A DNA stretch of 64,000 nucleotides from Macrolepiota albuminosa (Eukaryota; Basidiomycota; Agaricomycetes; Agaricales; Agaricaceae). Shown here piece after piece: positions 24,501 through 35,065 of the stretch. Position 1 is the first letter of the stretch; every line of letters starts with the position of its first letter. Under the pieces are notes generated by a model. That model had not been told where the DNA came from, searched no databases, and saw only the letters and a list, made by a program, of their open reading frames with translations. The DNA is taken from NCBI GenBank assembly GCA_027475525.1, contig JAMWFC010000117.1:5008183-5072182 (forward strand). Reading direction: 5' to 3'. The translations under genes and the position numbers were made by a program.

Positions 24501-26754
24501 GAGGGATGGATGCGACCAGAGTCTAAATTCTCCTGCAAAAAGGCATCAAGCTCATCCTGTTCTCTGGGAGAGAGTGGGTAGACCTTGCAGCTAGAGGGCT
24601 CAGCATTGGGCGTAAGCTCAATTGCATGGTCCCACTGCTTACGCTCTGGCAGGGAGTCAAATGATGCCTTAGAGAAAACATCCTCAAAGTCTTGCAGATG
24701 ATGAGGAACTGCATCTCGGAACGACTTAGGAGCAGAGTTGGCAGCAAATGCCTGAGCTAGCCGCTGGGAGGTAGTTTGGCTAGCTCTAATCTCTGCTACA
24801 GTTGGTGGAGGTCATAACGTAGTTGCATAAATCCTATCACCTGTCTCGATAGCCTCGTCTGGAGACTCTGGGTCAGGAGCGCATCCAAATTCACCCTCGC
24901 GTCCATCTTCCATCTGGGCTTCACTCACTACACCTCGAACGTCCTCATAGAGGGCCTCTCTATAAGGGAACGCCAAGGGAGGAGGATCCAGTAGGTCAAG
25001 GTCTGCAAAGGGGAGGTGTCCAACTTGGCAGGCCCGGATAGCAGCACATTCACGGACTAACTCTCTATGCTTCTCTCTAACTTCCTTGGCACATGTGGAA
25101 CACTGTCGAGGGCAGCGGCTCATGCTCACCTTACCCTTGGCCCAGTCAATCTCAGGATTGTGATCATGCAGCCAGGAGAACCCAAGTATCATGTCCTGCT
25201 TTCCTAGGCTGGTAACCGCAAAGACTGCACGCTCTGAATGAGTCTGATAACGAAGGACTAAATCCACCACTGAGCGGATGGATCCAGCTTCATTGAGCGT
25301 ACCGTCAATGTTATAGACTGGAATAGGGTGAGAGAGGGGACGGGTAGTGAGCTGGTGTTGTTCCACATAATGGGTGTCTAGGAAGAGTCCAGTAGCGCCA
25401 CTGTCCAAGAGAGCTATGATGCTTCGAGTCTGCTGAGTGTCAGTTGTCTCAATCTCCACATTCAGATGCAGAGAGTTGGGACAGGGAGTGGAGGCAACAA
25501 CATAGCAACGAGGAAGGCATTGTTCCCAAGCTGGAACACATGGTTGTCGGACAGGGGAAGGAGGAGAGGAGGTCTTAGCTGAGGCTTGGACCAAGGGGGT
25601 ATTTTGTACGTTGGAGGGGGTGCTTACAGTTTCAGTCAGAGAATCAGGAACAGGGAGCGATACATTAAAAGACTCTACTGATTGACATGTAAACTGATTA
25701 GCACCAGGCGGCGGAGGCGTACAACTCATCCATCGCTCTATTGAAAACCCTCCCCTGCAGAACCAAAGGACACATCCGATGGTTCTGCTACAGCTTCCAC
25801 AGGACCCAAGGACTCCTCCAAAGGTTCTGCTTCAGTCTGTACATCTGGGGAGGGGTTTCCTTGAACGTCTCGGGCAGCAAGGAGCTGGAGAAGGAGCTCC
25901 TCCTGCTCTAAAGCTGAGAGATAGCGCACCTCTAACCCCTGGGGACAATACCGAGCAAAGTGACCAGGCTTTCCACAGCGATGGCAGAGGAGAGGAAGGG
26001 AGGAACATTGATGAGAGGCATCGACATCCATAGGTACTCCAAAAGGAAGAGGAAGTGCTGGAGGTACCTGAGCTGGGGGTGGAGCGCAAAATAGAAGGGA
26101 GGGCTGGATGGGATGACGAGCAGAAAACGATGCCTGTGAGGTGGAGCAAGGGGCAGTTCCACGGTGGAGCTCACGTCATAACTCGAGAGTGAAGAGATAA
26201 GGAGTGAGAAAAGGAAGAAATAAGGAGTCCCCTGACAGAGGGGCAGCTGATACATTATTTGCAAAGTTCCAACAGTTGACTTCCGTGAGTGTTTTCCACA
26301 TATAAGTTCTGACATTTTTCATACTTCCTCAGCTTATCCATATATCAATGGTTATGTTTGGCAGGATTCCACAATTGCATGCCAACTCAGCATCACACTC
26401 ACAAATTTCAATCCCAGACATGAAGAAGATGCTGACTTGTCTTGCTGGGTCAAATTTTCTGTTAATGAATTAAAAACTTACAATGCCTGCCCTGAGTCCA
26501 GTTATATCAGTGACACTCCTCCCCAAATCTCCTGTTCTTGCTCCTACAGATACACCCCGTAGTCCCAGCCAAGCAAGTAATACATCGAGTAGCTCAAGAA
26601 ATATGACCCCCCATAGTCCCAAAGCAAGAGATCCTTCAAGTAGCTCAAGCAGTGAAGACAAATCATCAGACAGGCCTGGTAAGTTGCTCAGTACAGGTGT
26701 CAATATTGTACTCATTCGCTTAATCTAGCTGCTAAGCAAATCCAATGGTTGTAG
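18548..26754 (+). CDS. JmjC/cupin-like nuclear protein, 10 exons, gypsy element in intron 6
   Basis: By eye the exons are 18548-18997, 19047-19186, 19266-19480, 19542-20001, 20060-20292, 20342-20782, 26247-26284, 26365-26500, 26550-26678 and 26729-26754. All introns are GT-AG. The sum is 2268 bases, an unbroken frame of 755 codons ending in TAG. The N-terminus has a basic stretch (residues about 64-97, with RKSARIAAKNKRR and PRKRKQ), a likely nuclear signal, then an acidic Ser/Asp run. The JmjC-like fold is seen in WHINANGFATFVFIETGVKLWF (H at about 357), LQPGSML, PHAIVT and CHGGHFYNTS (H at about 441 and 444). In relatives I remember the first motif is H-x-D; here it is H-I-N, so iron binding may be lost. 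The tail is Ser-rich. JmjC proteins are Fe(II)/2-oxoglutarate oxygenases acting on chromatin; the exact role here is unknown. Several introns are my choice among alternatives, but phase agrees at every junction. Confidence 0.75.
20828..21659 (-). repeat. 3' LTR of the gypsy element (copy L5), with internal duplication
   Basis: It reads TGTAAGGGCGACC at the left to CCCCTGACA at the right (plus strand). A segment of about 170 bases, from TGAAGCGTGGAAAACAACTG to CTTGTCTGAATGGTGGC, occurs twice (about 21000-21161 and about 21315-21490). A left-truncated CACTG MITE (about 21162-21301) lies between the copies. Both copies carry GCTTATATAAGC, a palindromic TATA-like box at about 21104-21115 and 21438-21449 that may be the element promoter. 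Confidence 0.85.
21660..21672 (-). promoter_or_regulatory. Polypurine tract of the gypsy element
   Basis: On the minus strand TAGAGGGGGGGTGA lies directly before the LTR start TGTCAGGGG. This is the plus-strand primer site expected next to a 3' LTR, and it confirms the LTR boundary and the transcription direction. Confidence 0.75.
21671..26031 (-). pseudogene. Gypsy gag-pol polyprotein with chromodomain, many TGA stops
   Basis: Domains in order on the minus strand: gag knuckle CHRCGKPGHFARYC (about 25970); protease IIALLDSGATGLFLDT (about 25400); RT with PVFFIKKKDGSLCLVQDYR, VCIYLDDIIIY (YLDD box, about 24140) and FLGFTNFYRRFI; RNase H with FCVEADSSDFATGAVLSQ and HKNLEYFQMAKKLNRQQARW; integrase HHCC zinc region (QHHDSQVAGHPGRWKT...TCDLCLRTK) and core (VDFIVELPD, YVSDRGPQFVAEF, YHPQSDGQTERVNQELEQYL); chromodomain (VEWILDSRLF...KGYGIEDISWEPQENVH, about 21850). 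In-frame TGA occurs at 24812, 24353, 23195, 23141, 22463, 22328, 22175, 22139 and 21974, mostly where Arg is expected. TAG at 21860 replaces the chromodomain Trp. A frame change near 25735 separates gag from protease. Confidence 0.92.
26185..26237 (-). repeat. Remnant of the 5' LTR of the gypsy element (copy L6)
   Basis: The last 53 bases match L5 (GAGAGTGAAGAGATAAGG ... AGTCCCCTGACA) and are followed by the GAGGG duplication. The other roughly 780 bases and the adjoining gag start are deleted, so the element cannot be transcribed from its own promoter. Confidence 0.85.
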
Positions 26755-26919
26755 TGTTTGTTGTTTGTTGTAGTTTATGTTGCTGCCTTTTTCTAGTCCA
26801 TTCATCTAAATATCATGTATACCATCAAACAAGACGGTACAATATCCAGTGTCTGAAACAAATAAGATTGGTAAATTGTTTACCGTGCAGAAGATGGCAA
26901 AAACACTTGATCCAATATT

Positions 26920-27000
26920 TGCTCCAGTGGCAGTTTATGTAAGCTGACACTACAGCAACAGTTTATGTAAGCCAGTGCTCCAGCAGTTGTTTATGTAATC
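26920..27000 (-). repeat. Array A: three inverted copies of a 28-base motif
   Basis: On the minus strand GATTACATAAACAACTGCTGGAG, GCTTACATAAACTGTTGC and GCTTACATAAACTGCCACTGGAG follow in phase. The same motif in the opposite orientation makes arrays B (29157-29337) and C (34085-34190). This looks like the subterminal repeats of a DNA transposon; the exact end is not visible. Confidence 0.7.
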
Positions 27001-27344
27001 TGCCACTTCCATTGATATGTTCAATCTGTCCTGATGTATACAGCCAACGTGGCTGTCCTGGAATTGCACTTTGACATATCAATCAAGCTCATAGATTCAC
27101 TTTCCTTTATCATTTTATATCCAGTTGTCAATCCATCATGATGCCAAGATTTGTTAGATGAAGATACGTAGTGGCTTGAAAAATGAGAGTTGCCAAAATA
27201 TATAACTCCTTTTAGTGTGTACTTACTTACACTCGAAGAATCAATGGTTGTGATTTTAAGCCTCTTATCTACGTCGACTGATACACTTGATATATTGAAA
27301 TAGATAATCGGAGGGGCCATCAGAAACTAAGAAACCTTGATTAG

Positions 27345-28492
27345 TCATCTCACACATGAATCACACCTTGTGCTTGTATAGCACCAAAAGTCATCAACAT
27401 GCTCACGAATGGATGGTCTTCCTGGCGTCAGTATGATCATTACTGATTTTGATTTCACTCTCCAATGGGCCATGGCATGGTGAGCTGGACAGACCATAAA
27501 TGAATCAAGCACATCTGACACATTGACAGATAGTTCGTTAATCAAAGATCCGTTCCTGAATGCCTCTCCACTCTGGTAACTCCTTTGGCAGATAACACAC
27601 TGAGAAACCCTTTCAAACTTTTTAGAGTATGCATATCCTTAACTGGGTGCAGCAAACTACAAACAGCGCAACCACTTTCTTCTAATTGTGCTGGACCCGT
27701 TTTGTTGCAAAAGTCGCATATGATTTGAGTAGTTAGGCTTGGTGTAAGAGGTGCAGGAGGAAATTTGGGCTTGTCAGGGCCCCAAACATCTGCCTCAAGA
27801 ACAACTTCATGCTTTTGATTATGCACTATGGAGCGTCTCAGCATGTTTCTTGCTTGTGAACTGAGATCAGCCGTCAATACAGTAGACCAACTAACACATT
27901 TTGATCAACTGTGAGAATTAAACAAATCACTTGGATGTGACACTCTAAAACGCTTAGGCAGCACAATCCCATATATATGCACTACAGATTGTAGCTGCTT
28001 CAATGTGAGATGTTGTGAAAGGGTAGACAAAGGCAGCCTAGCATGCACGTACCCTGCAGTAATCAGGTACAACAGCAAACCAACATTATCTGCATGATTG
28101 ATGAATTTGAATACATGCCGCAGGTTGTGTTTGCCCTGACTTGTGTCGATGTATGTATCTACTTGTGCAAAGGAGAACACATAAGTTTTACCACTGCCTA
28201 TAGGTCGTCTGAGAACACGTTTAGGTTTACAAAGCAATCTTTGACGTCCAAGGGACTTGTGCATAGACAATCGACCACTCCTACAGTAAGCTCTAGATGC
28301 AGATAGATGCAAATACCCTAATATTCCAAGCCCAGGTACGACAAACAATTTTACTGCAGAAAGGGTTGAGCTAATAACAACATGTTGGTCCAAACAAGGC
28401 CATATATCAGGCAAACGGTATCTATGCAGTAAAGTTTCGATAGCAAACGTAACATTACATACATTGTTCCTCATTGTGCGGTTACACAACAT
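27345..28492 (-). pseudogene. Helitron-like protein, N-terminal region, decayed
   Basis: Two overlapping minus-strand pieces (28492-27905 and 27877-27542) carry what I remember as the conserved N-terminal part of fungal Helitron-associated proteins (annotated as DUF6570). These are LSTLSQHLTLKQLQSVVHIYG, then PPAPLTPSLTTQIICDFCNK, ESGCAVCSLLHPVKDMHTL and GVTRVERHSGTDL. The C-x2-C...C-x2-C pattern and the ESGCAVC block are the clearest marks. The frame between 27905 and 27877 is broken, and no Rep or helicase follows. The name rests on memory of the family. Confidence 0.5.
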
Positions 28493-29156
28493 AGGACCTA
28501 GGTGGCATCAATGCAGGCACACTAGAAAATCGTGACGGGACATGAGGGATTGCATCACAAAAAGTCACGTTATCCTGCATTGTTTGAACATCATGGGAAC
28601 AGTCAAAACTCTACATTAATAGAACCAGGGCATATAGAACCGACAAAAAACATAGCACCAATTAGGTATGTTGACCCTAAAAAGAGGAAATATCCAATGT
28701 GTGTGTGTCCTGTTGCCCATAGGGTCTTGAATCACAAGGAAATATGTGCACTGATTTGTGCTTGTATCAATCTATATGGTAGTATGCCATTCTGTATAGG
28801 TATGATCGCATCATTCAGTGTCACAGATTGAGCATCGCTCAGTATCATAGATTGAGCATTGCTCAGCATTCCACAGAACACATAGGTATTGAGAGCATGC
28901 ATGTTGAATTACTGTAGGCCCCCTATCAACCATACATGAAAGATGTTGCACCAAATTAGATATGTACATATCTTGTAAACAACGCATGTTTTAAAACAAC
29001 GAGCAATATATGGACTAATAGCCAGGCACTGTACACAGACAATCTCATCGTTGAAATCAATGCACGAGTACAAAACAAGTTACATATGAAGCAACCATCA
29101 CTATGGTCACCTGATCTAACATTACATCATAGCTCAAAACCATCAAAGGAGTGATA
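28493..29156. other. No gene seen; short tandem repeat
   Basis: There is no convincing coding. At 28817-28868 the unit TCAGTRTCAYAGATTGAGCATYGC occurs twice in tandem. The rest is AT-rich and unassigned. Confidence 0.5.
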
Positions 29157-29337
29157 GCTTATATAAACTATGTCTAGAGTAGTGGCTTATATAAACCATT
29201 GCTGGAGTGACAGCTTACATAATCACTGCTGGAGCAACAGCTTACATAAGATATGGCTAGAGCAACAGCTTACATAAACCACTGCTAGAGTGACAGCTCA
29301 CATAAACCACTGCTAGAGAGACAGCTTATATAAACAA
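29157..29337 (+). repeat. Array B: seven tandem copies of the 28-base motif
   Basis: Units begin at about 29157, 29185, 29213, 29239, 29267, 29295 and 29323. The consensus is GCTTACATAAACCAYTGCTR followed by GAGTGACA. The spacing is 26-28 bases with a few substitutions per unit. Orientation is the same as array C and opposite to array A. Confidence 0.85.
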
Positions 29338-29563
29338 GCATTAACACAGTAAATACCATCAAAGGTAATGCGACAAAAGATTCACTCAGTGAACAAATGG
29401 TCAAACAGACAACGGCTCAACAAAAAGTCTATTTCGAGACTATCAAAACAACGCGACACAAAAAAGACTGCTAAAGGTAACAAGTAAACATCCAATGGCT
29501 AGATGGCTAAGGTCACAACTGAGGTCACATACACCCATCTGCCTCCCATGTGGAAGGTCGCTG

Positions 29564-29588
29564 AATATATATATATATATATATATAT
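29564..29588. repeat. AT dinucleotide microsatellite
   Basis: A run of about 12 AT units sits just downstream of the stop codon of the gene at 29641-32151. Confidence 0.95.
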
Positions 29589-29640
29589 TTTTGGGCACAG
29601 TCAACCAGCAAAGATAAAGAAGGAGCGATGAAAGCAGGAA

Positions 29641-32151
29641 CTACTTATGCGCCTTGGACTTGGCCTTCCCCTTAGTGGCACCAGTGCAGTCCACCACAGG
29701 AGCAGGTTCAACAAGATGCATCATGTAAGTAGGGTTGTGCAACACAATGACAAACAGCAAGTTCAAGGTGAGATATCTGAAAACTATGAGAACATATTCA
29801 AACACAATGAACAGTAACATACTTGTGACCACTGGACTCATACCAGTTGGCACTAAAACCAACACTGACAACAGAACTTTCTGGAACCTCAACATTGTTG
29901 TTTTCGTATAAATGCCAAGAAGGAAGAGCATCAAAGTCACTGGGCATAAAATGGAATGGTTGACCAGTTTCTACCCTGCTGTCATATACAGGTACTGAAA
30001 AAATGTTAGAACACCATCTGAAAATAAGCCTAACAGGAACCTTTGTGATCAAACTCAACAACCGGCTTATACAGATTGGCAACCCCAGCTGATTTGAACA
30101 CAGGAGCATCCATCTCGGTAAACATTGAGTTACTCTGTATACCGGAGGGCCTCTTGGACTTGGGGGTTGCATACCCACCATCTGAAGTCACATCAAATGC
30201 AGAACCAACAAAACAAAAAAACACGACTCACCAACATTGTATGTAGGGGTTTTACCCTCACCTCGAGTAACAAATGCCACACCATTACCAGAAAGAGTAC
30301 CTTGAACACCGTCCAGGAGGTTGAAAATACAACCCAAAACAGCAAACTGGCGAAGAGACTCCTGATGGAATTCAACAATCTTGATACAATGCTGACCATA
30401 CTTGTCAGACGGACTCCTGACAAGAACAGAACTGTCAAATAAATGCGAGGCAATTACTACTCCAGAGGTAATACAGACACAAAAGAGACCCATCAAATTC
30501 CGAAGAGCCAATTGCTGCTTTGGGGCATTTAGTTGGGCAGGGTCAGTCCTGGCCAAGTTAATGTAGAAGGCATGACAATTGAATAAAAGAGAAGACAACA
30601 ACGAACTATTAAAAAAGTCATACACAGGAACAGAAAAAAATACAAAACAAGAAGCAAAATGCATGTCCAATTGTCTTCATTCATATGCTCAGCAACAACA
30701 CCAATATACGTGTAATGGATTTTACCATCACTGTTCATTTTATCATATCCAAAAGGCTGGATTATGAGTTGTTTCCTGACGACAAGTTGAATAAATGCAA
30801 GCAAAATAATAGACATTGGTCCGCACTTAAGAAACGGCAGTCATTGATAAGTCAACACCATAAACTTTTCTTGAATAGAAGGCTGCATGACCGCATCCAC
30901 TGCAAGCTCTTCTGCAGGATCAAGACAAGAATCAATGCTGCAGCAAGACATCAACAAATGAAGTACAGAGATAAAGGGAAAAAAATAAAATAAAATAAAC
31001 ATACAATTCAATGCCATTCAAGCGGACAATCAAAATTGGAGCACCAAAAACAGACAAAATGGGGATGGGAGGCATGGGAGACTCGCCATCTTCCAACAAT
31101 CAATAATCAGGAGCAGAACTATCATCGACAATAAAGTCCAATAGTGTGTCGCTATTGTCGTCCACAACATCTCAATTGTGGATGTTATTGTTGCCCACTT
31201 CCACAACAGGAGGCTTCTTAACAAGCAGCCTAGGTATGGGCCACTTAGCAATCCTATACAAAATGAGCACAAGCAAATAACAGAAGAAACAATCTACACT
31301 GACACAACAGGCAAGTCATCATCATCATTGTCAGACAATTCAACAAGTTTTTTTGGTGCAAAATTGTTATCCAAATTTGGACTAGCGGCCAAGGCTGCAG
31401 CTCTGGCAGGCAACCTTTTAGGGCTTGACTGGCTCGCAAACAAAGCCTTCTCCATCATGGTACAGGAGTGCCTTGAGAGTGCAAAACATAAGACAAACTG
31501 TGCATGAACACAAACAAATCAGAAATCACGTACACAGCACAACCACTTGACAAGGTCGCATCTTCAGCAGTCAATCCAGCCATAGCCCAATTACATAGCA
31601 GCAGTCAAGCAAAGTAACAAGGAAAATGGAGATACAAACATGACAGGTGTATCAACGGATGGAATGGACACAGCCCTCTTTTTCTTGGGTGATGGCGTGG
31701 CAGGAATACTAACAGAACTGACACCAAGACATTAAGTAAAATGATAGTCACAAATACAACAAGTAACATATGAACCCATCATGCGAGGCAGAAACCTTTT
31801 GCTTAGATGGCGACCCGCCATCAATAGATCTAAAGAACATTAGCACTACAGATTACAACACAAAAAGAGTACTCACCCAGCAGATGGTTTGCCTGTTTCA
31901 GATCCAGAAGCTGTCGCCACAGAAATGCTATTGAATATGCTACAATAAGCAAATTAGCAAGACCAACCGGAACTGAAAGAGCTGTACACACGCTTGCAAC
32001 TTATCTGCACTTCTGCACCAAGGGTAACAAGTTTTTTTCTTAAAAAAAAAGAACAAAATTAAAAACACTAATATAAAACACACATGGTCTTGAGTTGGTC
32101 AACAAGCATCTGAGCCTTATTCTCTTCAGACTTTATCTTGTGAGGGGCCAT
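29641..32151 (-). pseudogene. Unrecognised multi-exon gene, probably nuclear, three in-frame TGA
   Basis: The start is chosen at ATG 32151 (MAPHKIKSEENKAQMLVDQL; exon to 32084, donor GTGTGT). Small exons follow: SVATASGSETGKPSAG; SIDGGSPSKQK; SVSIPATPSPKKKRAVSIPS (PKKKR, a nuclear-signal type motif); MMEKALFASQSSPKRLPARA ending in an acidic NDDDD run; IAKWPIPRLLVKKPPVVEVG; IDSCLDPAEELAVDAVMQPS; LNAPKQQLALRNLMGLFCVC; YATPKSKRPSGIQSNSMFTE; VYDSRVETGQPFHFMPSDFD; and a last exon ending KGKAKSKAHK-TAG. Phase agrees at the introns I checked (donor GTATGT near 29825; g/GTTCCT near 30045; g/GTGAGT near 30233). The frame meets TGA at 31172, 31100 and 30841, each plausible as a former CGA Arg. No catalytic motif is recognised. 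It may be a transposon-borne gene between arrays B and C. Confidence 0.5.
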
Positions 32152-33069
32152 GGGTTGATATGGTGACACAAAACACACAGAAAAAAAGAGGAGGCAGAGA
32201 GGGGATTATCAACAACAGTGGACAAAGGACACTTATATAGAGCAGCAAGCTGCACATCACATCAAAGAGGGAAAGACAGTATAACGTAAAGAACGGGGTA
32301 TCTCTTTCTTCAAACAAAATAAAATTAAGTAGAATGAAAATTCCAATAATACAAGATTCACAGGAGGTGCAGCGGAACCTTTTAGATAGAACACAAGCAT
32401 CACAGATCCACAACTCGTAATGTGGTATCTTGATAGCCATAGCCTCAGAAGGGCAACACACTAGAGATATGCCAATGAGAGGACAAAGAAAAAGAGACAA
32501 AGGAACATCACAAGGTCTGTTCCTGAACAGTTGAGGATGAGAAAACAAAGCCAGAAATGAAGCCAGAAATTAATGTACTACTGGCAACAGACTACGGGAA
32601 GCATCAAGATGACAGGCACAGGAGATAAGGTACCAAACAATCGAAGTGCATATACCAAAAAAGACAAAGTAGATAGGAAGGAAACGAGTTGGGTATGGGA
32701 CAGGTAAACCAAGATACGTCACGTCATACACAGGAAAACAGTTGAGGCACTTACTGATCACTTCCTGATACTACAAAGAATACACAGATAGCACAACAGA
32801 CTAGAAGGATATCAAGACACAGCAGCAATACAATAACAGGAACCAAGATAGGCAGAAGCCATTAAGACAAAAGAAGTAAATAAGCCTCACTCATAGCGAC
32901 TAGTGTATGTCCATGAAGATGGTGATATATCAGATGAGGAGTTGGTTTTCATGGTATACAGAGCTATAAGCAAAAAGGATCTCCTGCCACTGAAAAGAGA
33001 AACATGCATGAGGTGCATTCAATAAGATCCAATATAACAGAGTCTAATCACATAAAGCAGCAGCTACAG

Positions 33070-33640
33070 ACGACTGAAATACATGAAGCAATATATGAAG
33101 CTGGATGGCCTAGGAACAAAACATCTCGACGATGCAATGATAGGAGCAACAGAGATTAGCAAGCACTTCGAACTTGAATTCTCAGAAGGCCATCTCGAAT
33201 GCTGGTACAATGTGTTCCTTGGACAGCAAGAAAGATCACTAGACATGGTGACCAGGATATTTACACTGACATGTGATGTGGAGAAGAACAAACAACACAT
33301 TCCCATAGACAGAGAACTAGACCCATACAAGCTCACAGAGAAAATAATGCAGAAAGGGTTCATGATTACCAAAGACAATATGGTCCAATTTTTGAAGATG
33401 AAGGTAAATGAAGGGAACAGGACAACGTAAGTACAACTCAATAAAGCAACAAACAAAACTGAAGGGAACTTAAGATACAAACATTACAAGCTGGAAAGAT
33501 TCTGAGTGGGAGACCTCGTTTCTGTCCAGCTATGGTTCCAGGTTGTTAACCTGGCAGGTGGGAAACTCAAAATGCTTCTCGTATTGAGATCCATGACTCT
33601 TATCAAGCACTGGTCTAGCTTCATGAAAGTGAGTGACAAA
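33070..33640 (+). pseudogene. Unrecognised gene fragment, plus strand
   Basis: The exon at about 33070-33427 is open and coding-like (LDDAMIGATEISKHFELEF, HLECWYNVFLGQQERSLDMV, DPYKLTEKIMQKGFMITKDN) and ends at a good donor (AC/GTAAGT, 33428). A further exon from about 33492 reads WKDSEWETSFLSSYGSRLLT and then TGA twice (SY-stop-DP-stop-LLSS), again as if CGA had become TGA. Upstream coding (EELVFMVYRAISKKDLLPLK, about 32935-33000) probably belongs to it. It diverges from the minus-strand gene ending at 29641. No domain is recognised. Confidence 0.45.
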
Positions 33641-34084
33641 GCAACACAGTAAACACACTGATAAACAACCCACAGAATGTAGTATCCAATGAAGGGACCA
33701 AGAACAAATTAAAGAGAAAGCTGAGAGACATTTCAGACAAGGGCCAGAATAGAATGGACATAGACGCATCGGACAACAGCAACCAATGATTACATTGATC
33801 AAAAAGCCTTTAATTGCTCACTCTGTCACATTGTCAATAACAGTCTCGTTGATCTTTGCCAATCGCATATAGTTTTGACTACGATTCACAGACACTTGAT
33901 TGGGTCTGACTATATTGTTGTCCTGCTTCCTTTTCTAATGAGTCCACTGGACCCGTATTTTGTTTCTCCCTCATCCACCAATCCTTCTCCTTTTAGTTGC
34001 TTTTATAGTATTACCACATTATCATATTACCAAATAAACTGTATTTGCTCACAACTGCAACATCACAAACAAACAACCATGAGG
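33641..34084. other. No gene seen
   Basis: This is non-coding, AT-rich sequence between the plus-strand unknown gene and array C. No repeat or motif was found beyond chance. Confidence 0.5.
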
Positions 34085-34190
34085 GCTTACATAAACAGCA
34101 GCTGGAGTGACAGCTTACATAAACCATAGCTGGAGCAACAGCTTACAGAGCAGCAACTTATATAATATCAGCTTACATAACCAATGGCCA
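34085..34190 (+). repeat. Array C: three to four copies of the 28-base motif
   Basis: GCTTACATAAACAGCAGCTGGAGTGACA at 34085 is followed by a second full unit at 34113, then partial units (GCTTACAGAGCAGCAA; GCTTACATAACC). An isolated half unit (CAACTGCTAGAGCAA) lies near 34386. It pairs as an inverted set with array A. Confidence 0.75.
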
Positions 34191-34666
34191 GGAATTTATT
34201 TACATTTTCTTTTGATGCAACCCCAACTTGTACATATTTATTCACTTTTGTACTTCCTCACTTTTGGTGTTCACCAGCTCATTAGTTCAATAATGTTTCA
34301 TTCCTGCTGACAAGTCGATAGCTACCTATCTAGCGTAGGTAGATTATGTTATCATAATATAACAATTTATCTATCGACAATGTAAACAACTGCTAGAGCA
34401 AAGAAATAATGAAACATTCACACATCCAACAAATAACATAACAAATTACATACATAATAAAAAATACATAAACAGGAAACAAATGAAAATAAAACAAAAT
34501 AAAGAATAGCAAAACAAACAAATAAAAATAAAAAAACATATTTGTATATATATGAGCAATTATAATCCCTCAACTTGGTGAAATAAACACACAATAACAC
34601 TCTCAACACAAGAAAACTATATATAAAGAAAACACAAGGATTTTTCAACATGAGGATGAACATAAT

Positions 34667-34945
34667 AGCCGGTAGAGATAGCTGAAAGGGAGCAAATATC
34701 AAGGACATGGTAGTAATAGCCGGTAAAGATAGCCGAAAGGGAGCAAATATCGAGGACATGGTAGTAATAGCTGGTAAAGATAGCCGAAAGGGAGCAAATA
34801 TTGAGGACATGGTAGTAATAGCCAGTAGTAAATAGCCGGTAAAGATAGCTGAAAGGAAGCAAATATCGAGGACATGGTAGTAATAGCCGGTAGTAATAGC
34901 TGGTAAAGATAGCCAAAAGGGAGCAAATATCGAGGACATAGCTGG
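34667..34945. repeat. 51-base minisatellite, about five units
   Basis: The unit reads TAGCCGGTAAAGATAGCC then GAAAGGGAGCAAATATCGAGGACATGGTAGTAA, with starts near 34667, 34718, 34769, 34834 and 34898. Two units carry a small insertion of TAGCCRGTAGTAA type. It is translatable in several frames without stops, which explains long shadow frames here. Confidence 0.9.
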
Positions 34946-35033
34946 TAGAGGTAGAAACACGGCAATTGCCGAGATCATGTGAGGGGCACAAATTTTGAGG
35001 ACAAAATGTGTGCCAAAGCGGGTAGTAAAACCT

Positions 35034-35051
35034 CGGTCTACTAAAGTAGAC
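35034..35051. repeat. Perfect 18-base palindrome
   Basis: GGTCTACTAAAGTAGACC lies a few bases before LTR copy L7. It could form a hairpin or mark an old insertion junction; no function is claimed. Confidence 0.6.
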
Positions 35052-35065
35052 CTCAGAACAATTGC

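Larger units (their letters stand above)
20828..26237 (-). mobile_element. Ty3/gypsy chromovirus inserted in an intron of the JmjC gene
   Basis: The left LTR is 20828-21659 and a remnant of the right LTR is 26185-26237. The element is flanked by a perfect 5-base duplication GAGGG (20823-20827 and 26238-26242), so it is one insertion event. Coding is on the minus strand, in the order gag knuckle, protease, RT, RNase H, integrase, chromodomain. The gag N-terminus, the primer-binding site and most of the 5' LTR are deleted at about 26180. Removing the element and one GAGGG restores a 49-base GT-AG intron (GTGCTT...GGGCAG) with a CTGAATTAAC branch-like site. Confidence 0.92.

Noticed and set aside
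29564..29588. AT run as a possible origin or centromere element
   Set aside because: It is a plain short microsatellite with no other supporting feature.
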